This document shows, one piece after another, positions 1 to 3,518 of a stretch of 5,842 bases of DNA. The stretch is taken from the NCBI GenBank assembly GCA_030425715.1, contig JAUIAA010000148.1, positions 1 through 5,842 of the forward strand, in the 5' to 3' direction. Each line of letters starts with the position of its first letter. Position 1 is the first letter of the stretch. Source of the DNA: Bacteroidia bacterium. GTDB taxonomy: Bacteria; Bacteroidota; Bacteroidia; Flavobacteriales; Flavobacteriaceae. Made by a program: the position numbers and the translations under genes. Below the pieces are notes generated by a model. The model had not been told where the DNA came from. It made no database searches and saw only the letters and a list, made by a program, of their open reading frames with translations.

Positions 1-1
1 G

Positions 2-487
2 CCGTTAAAAACAAATTACTTTTTATTTTATTTATTTTTTGCATGTACAATTATGGCAACCTCCTGTTCCAATGAAAATATGGATATAGCACCAGTTGAA
101 CAACAAGAAGCACAGCAAACAATTGAAGAAGAAATATTTAACTTAGTAAATAAACATAGAACCTCAAAAGGACTTCCAACTTTAAAAGTTAGCAATCTAG
201 CGAACAAACTAGCCAAAGCGCACAACCAATATATGATAGACCAAAGGAACATTAGTCATGATGGGTTTGAGCAAAGAGCCAATACATTATTCATGGATGA
301 AAAAGCGAAAAATGTTGGTGAAAATGTAGCTGCTGGACAAAAAACGGCAAAACAAGTGATGGATGCTTGGTTACAAAGCGAAGGACATAAAAAAAATATG
401 GAAGGTGATTTTACACATATTGGAATTAGCGCAATAAAGAATAAATCTGGCACCTACTATTTTACGCAGCTTTTTTACAAAAAATAG
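2..487 (+). CDS. CAP/SCP-domain (YkwD-like) lipoprotein, 5' end outside window
   Basis: This is a secreted CAP-superfamily (SCP/PR-1) protein of the bacterial YkwD type. The frame is open leftward to the window edge. An ATG at 53 exists, but the codons before it encode a hydrophobic stretch (LFYLFFACTI) running into MATSC, which looks like a lipoprotein signal peptide with Cys (codon 65-67) as the lipidated residue. The true start is therefore most likely just before the window, and starting at 53 would destroy the export signal. Counting from the Met at 53, an acidic linker (about 10-28) precedes the CAP domain (about 28-143). CAP hallmarks are His69 in ISHDGF, Glu90 in GENVAAG, and His112 in AWLQSEGHKKN followed by THIGIS. 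These His and Glu residues line the CAP cavity in the family. The biochemical role of bacterial CAP proteins is mostly unknown. The location is inferred to be membrane-anchored, either periplasmic or outer membrane. The stop lies 3 bases from the stop of the opposing gene. Family assignment is strong and function is open. Confidence 0.9.
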   Translation, partial: PLKTNYFLFYLFFACTIMATSCSNENMDIAPVEQQEAQQTIEEEIFNLVNKHRTSKGLPTLKVSNLANKLAKAHNQYMIDQRNISHDGFEQRANTLFMDEKAKNVGENVAAGQKTAKQVMDAWLQSEGHKKNMEGDFTHIGISAIKNKSGTYYFTQLFYKK

Positions 488-490
488 CAC

Positions 491-1030
491 TTAATCCTCC
501 GTGGCATATACAACCTCGTCAAACAAATCAGAGAAACTATTATCAAAACACTCTAATACACGAAAAGTGCTTTCTGTTCTTTTAATTTGTCCATCTCTTC
601 TTAACATATAATGGTCCAGAGTACCTCCAATGGGGCTATTCATGCCATTATAATATCGGTTTTCTACAAAATTCGGAAAAGTAAAATCTTTTACAGATAC
701 TCGCATCTGATCGTATTGTATAAACACTTCAATAAGTGCAGTAAATTCGTCTTTTGCATACATTGGTACACCATCACAATTTAACTTGGTAGGGTTGCTA
801 ATTGTTGCTTTTTTAAAGCCTAAAATATTTAAGTTGGCAGTAAAATCATGTTTTTTCAGCTCCTCGTTTACCTTATTTATATCTTTTATGGTATAGATTT
901 TTTGCCAAAGCAAATGATTTTTTTCTACATAAAAATTTCCAATGGAATCTGTTCGAGAAAATTGACCATACGTTAAGCCAACCACTACTACGCACAACAT
1001 CAAAGTACTTACCATTCTTTTTATACCCAT
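491..1030 (-). CDS. Small secreted protein of unknown function (179 aa)
   Basis: I do not recognise a named family with certainty. The protein starts with a basic then hydrophobic N-terminus (MGIKRMVSTLMLCVVVVGLTYG), a good Sec signal peptide with cleavage likely near residue 22, before QFSRTD. The mature part of about 157 residues is a mixed alpha/beta-looking domain without internal membrane segments. It holds an N-terminal W-containing strand (LLWQKIYT), a helix (about 48-62), and a strand pair FTALIEVFIQYDQMRVSVKD (about 96-115). That last pattern is reminiscent of Bacteroidota DUF4468-like proteins, an impression and not a match I can prove. It has three Cys (12 in the signal peptide, 85, 161), so one disulphide is possible. 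The start at 1030 is favoured because it gives the basic n-region; Met6 is an alternative. There is no Shine-Dalgarno. The ferredoxin terminator ends about 11 bases upstream, so this gene probably has its own promoter. Confidence 0.8.
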   Translation of the reverse strand: MGIKRMVSTLMLCVVVVGLTYGQFSRTDSIGNFYVEKNHLLWQKIYTIKDINKVNEELKKHDFTANLNILGFKKATISNPTKLNCDGVPMYAKDEFTALIEVFIQYDQMRVSVKDFTFPNFVENRYYNGMNSPIGGTLDHYMLRRDGQIKRTESTFRVLECFDNSFSDLFDEVVYATED

Positions 1031-1041
1031 AATTATTTCAC

Positions 1042-1068
1042 AAAAAAAGCTTGTTTTTACAAGCCTTT
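1042..1068 (-). terminator. Intrinsic terminator after the ferredoxin gene
   Basis: Read on the minus strand, a GCTTGT arm (1064-1059), an AAAA loop (1058-1055) and a perfectly complementary ACAAGC arm (1054-1049) are followed directly by seven T (1048-1042). Three more A-T pairs extend the stem past one bulged base at 1065. This is a textbook Rho-independent terminator. It starts 26 bases after the ferredoxin stop codon and separates that transcript from the secreted-protein gene that starts at 1030. Confidence 0.85.
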
Positions 1069-1093
1069 ATTTTGGTTAAGAAATTCTTATTTT

Positions 1094-1444
1094 TTATTCT
1101 TTGTGCATAAAACTCTTCTTTGCCAAAAGCTCTTCTTCTGTTTCTACATGGTCGTCATCAGGCACACAACAATCTACAGGACAAACAGCAGCACATTGCG
1201 GCTCATCGTGAAATCCTTTACACTCTGTGCATTTATCGGGTACAATAAAATATACTTCATCATGAACAGGCTCTTGGTCTTCCTCTGCATTATGTGCTGT
1301 TCCATTTGGTAAAATAATATCCCCAGTTAATGAGGTACCATCAGAATATTTCCATTCTTCCGCAGCTTCATAAATTGCGTTATTAGGACATTCTGGTTCG
1401 CAAGCACCACAATTGATACATTCATCGGTTATTATTATTGCCAT
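1094..1444 (-). CDS. 2x[4Fe-4S] ferredoxin, Allochromatium/YfhL-like type
   Basis: This is a soluble cytoplasmic electron carrier expected to bind two [4Fe-4S] clusters. The first motif is C9-x2-C12-x2-C15-x3-C19-P. The second is C72-x2-C75-x8-C84-x3-C88-P, with the long x8 spacing and the flanking GFHDEPQCAAVCPVDC typical of the Allochromatium vinosum/YfhL ferredoxins. At 116 residues it is longer than the usual roughly 80. An acidic insert (about 28-66) separates the two cluster motifs, a layout I recall as common in Bacteroidota ferredoxins. Two further Cys (92, 93) follow the second motif; one of them matches the extra Cys of the Allochromatium type. The start at 1444 gives the standard MAIIITDECINCGAC N-terminus. 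A good -7 box lies 27 bases upstream and an intrinsic terminator follows. The gene is divergent from the acyl-CoA reductase gene. The partner enzyme is not shown by the sequence. Confidence 0.95.
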   Translation of the reverse strand: MAIIITDECINCGACEPECPNNAIYEAAEEWKYSDGTSLTGDIILPNGTAHNAEEDQEPVHDEVYFIVPDKCTECKGFHDEPQCAAVCPVDCCVPDDDHVETEEELLAKKSFMHKE

Positions 1445-1465
1445 GATATTTTTTAATTAAATTTG
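1438..1465 (+). promoter_or_regulatory. Promoter for the acyl-CoA reductase gene
   Basis: TTG at 1438-1440, a 17-base spacer, then TAAATTTG at 1458-1465 match the Bacteroidota primary-sigma pattern TTG / TAnnTTTG in both boxes and in spacing. A transcript would begin near 1470-1473 and have a leader of about 35 bases. The -33 TTG sits inside codons 2-3 of the divergent ferredoxin gene. The boxes are seen in the sequence; promoter activity is inferred. Confidence 0.7.
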
Positions 1466-1470
1466 CACCA

Positions 1471-1502
1471 CAAATATAAGATAACCATTTTAATAAATCG
1501 AA
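1471..1502 (-). promoter_or_regulatory. Promoter for the ferredoxin gene
   Basis: On the minus strand TATATTTG (1478-1471) is a perfect TAnnTTTG -7 box. The upstream box is weaker: TTCG at 1502-1499 with a 20-base spacer, one base from TTTG. Transcription would start near 1464 and leave a leader of about 20 bases before the ATG at 1444. Together with the opposing -7 box it forms an imperfect dyad around 1458-1478. Confidence 0.6.
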
Positions 1503-1505
1503 TAA

Positions 1506-2561
1506 ATGAGACTCGAAAAAAGAATAAACGCTTTTGTGGAATTGGGAAAATTTTTAGGACAGTTTCAAGTAAATGGAATTACCAAAAACAATCAAATTAC
1601 ACAACAGGAATCGTTTATAGAAGCTTTTGAAATGCAAATTCATCGCGCTCATGAATTTAATGGATGGTTTACCAAAGACAATATAATACACGCCTTTAAT
1701 TCATGGAGTAATACATTAAACATAAGTGATTTGACTAAATGGACATCAAATTACACTTTAAACAATATTAACTCGAAAAATATTGCCGTTATCATGGCGG
1801 GAAACATCCCATTAGTGGGTTTTCACGATTTTTTATCGGTATTGATTAGTGGACATTCGGTAATTGTAAAACAATCCTCAAACGATAAATATTTTTTACC
1901 ATTAATTGCTAAATACCTAGAGTTTATAGAGCCTGAGTTTAAAGGAAAAATTCTTTTTACAGAAGAGAAATTACAAAATTTTGATGCCGTAATTGCAACT
2001 GGCAGTAACAATACGGCAAGGTATTTTGACTACTATTTTGGCAAATACCCAAACATCATCCGTAAAAATAGAAACTCTATTGCCATCCTAACAGGTAACG
2101 AATCTAAAGAGGAATTGACTGCATTAGGCGAAGATATATTTAGATATTTTGGTTTAGGATGCAGAAGCGTTTCCAAGTTATTTGTTCCAAAAGGTTATGA
2201 TTTTGACAATTTCTTTGGTGCAATTTATGACTACCATCCAATAATTGAGATAAAAAAATACGAAAACAATTACGATTACAACAAAGCTGTTTTCTTAATG
2301 AGTCAGTTTAAATTATTAGAAAATGGTTTCTTAATGTTAAAAGAAGATGCTAGTTACAGCTCTCCTATTGCTGCTTTATTCTACGAAAATTATACAGATA
2401 AAGAAAGTTTGCAGCAAAAATTAGAAGTTGATAAAGAGTCAATTCAATGTGTGGTTGGCAAGGGTAAAAAGTTTATCGATTTTGGAAAAACCCAACAACC
2501 TGAGCTTTGGGATTATGCAGATGGGGTAGATACTTTGGATTTTTTACAGAGCCTATACTAA
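1506..2561 (+). CDS. LuxC-type acyl-CoA reductase (351 aa)
   Basis: This is a member of the LuxC/acyl-CoA reductase family (aldehyde-dehydrogenase-like fold), which reduces long-chain acyl-CoA to fatty aldehyde using NAD(P)H. The substrate of the Bacteroidota branch is not established. The full 351 residues are present, shorter than Vibrio LuxC (about 480). Recognisable parts are the AGNIPLVGFHDF segment (98-109), the nucleotide-binding-like segment AVIATGSNNTARYF (161-174), NRNSIAILTGNE (188-199), and IFRYFGLGCRSVSKLFVP (211-228). Cys219 in GLGCRS sits where the LuxC nucleophile is expected. No signal peptide or membrane segment is seen, so it should be cytoplasmic. The start at 1506 is fixed because the codon just before it is an in-frame TAA. 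No luxD, luxE or luciferase gene is nearby, so a role in light production is unlikely. The divergent ferredoxin gene suggests a redox or lipid-metabolism context. Flavobacterial relatives often carry serC next to this gene, from memory; it is absent downstream here. Confidence 0.9.
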   Translation: MRLEKRINAFVELGKFLGQFQVNGITKNNQITQQESFIEAFEMQIHRAHEFNGWFTKDNIIHAFNSWSNTLNISDLTKWTSNYTLNNINSKNIAVIMAGNIPLVGFHDFLSVLISGHSVIVKQSSNDKYFLPLIAKYLEFIEPEFKGKILFTEEKLQNFDAVIATGSNNTARYFDYYFGKYPNIIRKNRNSIAILTGNESKEELTALGEDIFRYFGLGCRSVSKLFVPKGYDFDNFFGAIYDYHPIIEIKKYENNYDYNKAVFLMSQFKLLENGFLMLKEDASYSSPIAALFYENYTDKESLQQKLEVDKESIQCVVGKGKKFIDFGKTQQPELWDYADGVDTLDFLQSLY

Positions 2562-2563
2562 CC

Positions 2564-2587
2564 ATTGTTTCTAATATTGTTTCAAAT
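2564..2587 (+). repeat. 12-bp imperfect tandem repeat
   Basis: ATTGTTTCTAAT (2564-2575) is followed directly by ATTGTTTCAAAT (2576-2587), identical at 11 of 12 bases. A third partial copy begins ATTGT at 2588. The repeat starts 3 bases after the acyl-CoA reductase stop codon. Its role is unknown; it may be simple slippage in AT-rich DNA. Confidence 0.6.
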
Positions 2588-2646
2588 ATTGTCATATAAT
2601 CAAATATTTCTCATTTTATTTAAATAAAAACAGCTAATATTTGAAA
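2580..2646. repeat. 11-bp inverted repeat flanking a 16-bp palindrome
   Basis: TTTCAAATATT (2580-2590) is exactly complementary to AATATTTGAAA (2636-2646). Between them lies the perfect palindrome TTTTATTTAAATAAAA (2614-2629). The arms are nearly all A/T and no T-run follows on the plus strand, so it is a poor intrinsic terminator for the reductase gene. It could be a weak 3' mRNA structure or a binding site. Confidence 0.4.
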
Positions 2647-2696
2647 AAAAGTATCAATAACTAATTGAAACACCTCAATTTTAACACCACTAATTA

Positions 2697-2747
2697 AAGG
2701 TTCTAATTGTGCATTTTTATTTAAATAATTATTACATTAGCAACCTT
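2697..2747 (+). promoter_or_regulatory. Long dyad upstream of the secreted protein/receptor operon
   Basis: AAGGTTCTAAT (2697-2707) pairs with ATTAG-C-AACCTT (2736-2747), giving 11 base pairs interrupted only by one bulged C at 2741. The loop carries the palindrome TTATTTAAATAA (2717-2728), a second copy of the core at 2616-2627. The dyad ends 29 bases before the start codon at 2777. It could be an operator, a structured leader or an upstream-gene terminator. The last is less likely, because only four T follow it (2752-2755). No convincing TTG/TAnnTTTG promoter is visible in this gap. Confidence 0.4.
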
Positions 2748-2776
2748 GAAATTTTGGTAAACCTCTTATTTACTAT

Positions 2777-3502
2777 ATGAAAATAAATTACTATCTCACC
2801 TCTTTATTTTTTTGTTTATTTCTGTCTAACTACTCCGTTATTGGGCAAAGTAATCAAGTGGAGAAAAATTACTACAAATGGTTTGATCAAGCCGTTGGAC
2901 TAGAAAATACAAGTATATTTAATGGCACTCGCTATGTTAAAAAATATAGGACAGAAGAAGGTATTCATAAATTTTTTAAAGGAGATACTTTTGTTTTAGG
3001 CACTGTTAATTTTGATGGTGAAACTTTTTATGATATTCCACTAAAATACGATATCCATGAGGACGAATTAATTGCCTCTCTCAGTAGCACCTACGGTGAA
3101 AGTATTTTACAACTTAATAAAGTGTTTATTACAGCATTTTCTATTTACAACCAAAAATTCAAATTTATTGATACCGTAAATAATAAAGTACATTTAAACG
3201 GTTTTTATGAAGTTGCATTTATAGACAAGAAGATTACATTATATATTCAATACCATAAAGCGATAAAAGAATATATCAAGAGAAAAACACTTTTCCATAA
3301 GTTTTTACCGCAACAAAACTATTATTTCTTTTATAATGAGCAGTACTATCAAATTAATAAAAAAACTGATGTAATTAAAGTTTTTCCAAGCTTAAAAAAA
3401 GAAATTAATCATTTTTTCAAAACCAATCAAAAACTTTATAAAACAAATAAAAATAATTTTATGAAGGATTTAACAAAAGACATAAGCAACAGCTTAATTT
3501 AA
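2777..3502 (+). CDS. Unrecognised secreted protein (241 aa) upstream of TonB-dependent receptor
   Basis: I do not recognise this family. The N-terminus (MKINYYLTSLFFCLFLSNYSVIG) is a clear Sec signal peptide, with cleavage likely before QSNQ near residue 24 and no lipobox. The mature part is about 218 residues, without further membrane segments or Cys. Residues 50-160 look strand-rich, with a distinctive block GTVNFDGETFYDIPLKYDIHED (75-96). Residues 160-241 are Lys/Asn/Tyr-rich and strongly basic, with predicted helices around 195-240 (KKTDVIKVFPSLKKEIN). The pattern is one I associate loosely with Bacteroidota proteins of unknown function encoded near TonB-dependent receptors. The receptor gene starts 16 bases downstream on the same strand, so the two are probably co-transcribed and this protein may work with the receptor in the periplasm or at the cell surface. 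It is not a FecR: it has an N-terminal export signal and no internal transmembrane helix. The start is supported by the signal peptide; there is no Shine-Dalgarno. Confidence 0.8.
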   Translation: MKINYYLTSLFFCLFLSNYSVIGQSNQVEKNYYKWFDQAVGLENTSIFNGTRYVKKYRTEEGIHKFFKGDTFVLGTVNFDGETFYDIPLKYDIHEDELIASLSSTYGESILQLNKVFITAFSIYNQKFKFIDTVNNKVHLNGFYEVAFIDKKITLYIQYHKAIKEYIKRKTLFHKFLPQQNYYFFYNEQYYQINKKTDVIKVFPSLKKEINHFFKTNQKLYKTNKNNFMKDLTKDISNSLI

Positions 3503-3518
3503 AATCTACAGCAAACTA

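Noticed and set aside
28..453. Minus-strand open frames opposite the CAP gene (28-252 and 256-453)
   Set aside because: They are antisense shadows of a gene with clear family motifs, and the translations have no recognisable domain.
470..485. T-run/A-run hairpin (TTTTTTACAAAAAA) at the end of the CAP gene as a terminator
   Set aside because: It has only A-T pairs, a 2-base loop and lies inside the coding region, so a stable terminator is not credible.
1041..1048. TTTTTTTG on the minus strand as a -7 box for the secreted-protein gene
   Set aside because: It lacks the A of TAnnTTTG, has no well-spaced TTG, and is already explained as the terminator T-run.
1103..1312. Plus-strand open frame opposite the ferredoxin gene
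   Set aside because: It is antisense to the Cys-rich ferredoxin; its Cys-rich, hydrophobic translation is a by-product of that coding sequence.
1823..2011. Minus-strand open frame inside the acyl-CoA reductase gene
   Set aside because: It lies wholly within a well-supported coding gene on the other strand and has no promoter or domain.
2661..2708. CTAATT three times (2661, 2690, 2703) as a regulator binding array
   Set aside because: A 6-mer of this composition recurs easily in AT-rich DNA and the spacing is irregular.
2749..2756. AAATTTTG as a -7 box for the 2777 gene
   Set aside because: It differs from TAnnTTTG at the first base and no TTG lies 17-23 bases upstream, so it is too weak to list.
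2777..3502. The 241-residue protein as a FecR anti-sigma factor for the STN receptor
   Set aside because: FecR has a cytoplasmic N-terminal domain and an internal transmembrane helix; this protein has an N-terminal signal peptide and no later membrane segment.
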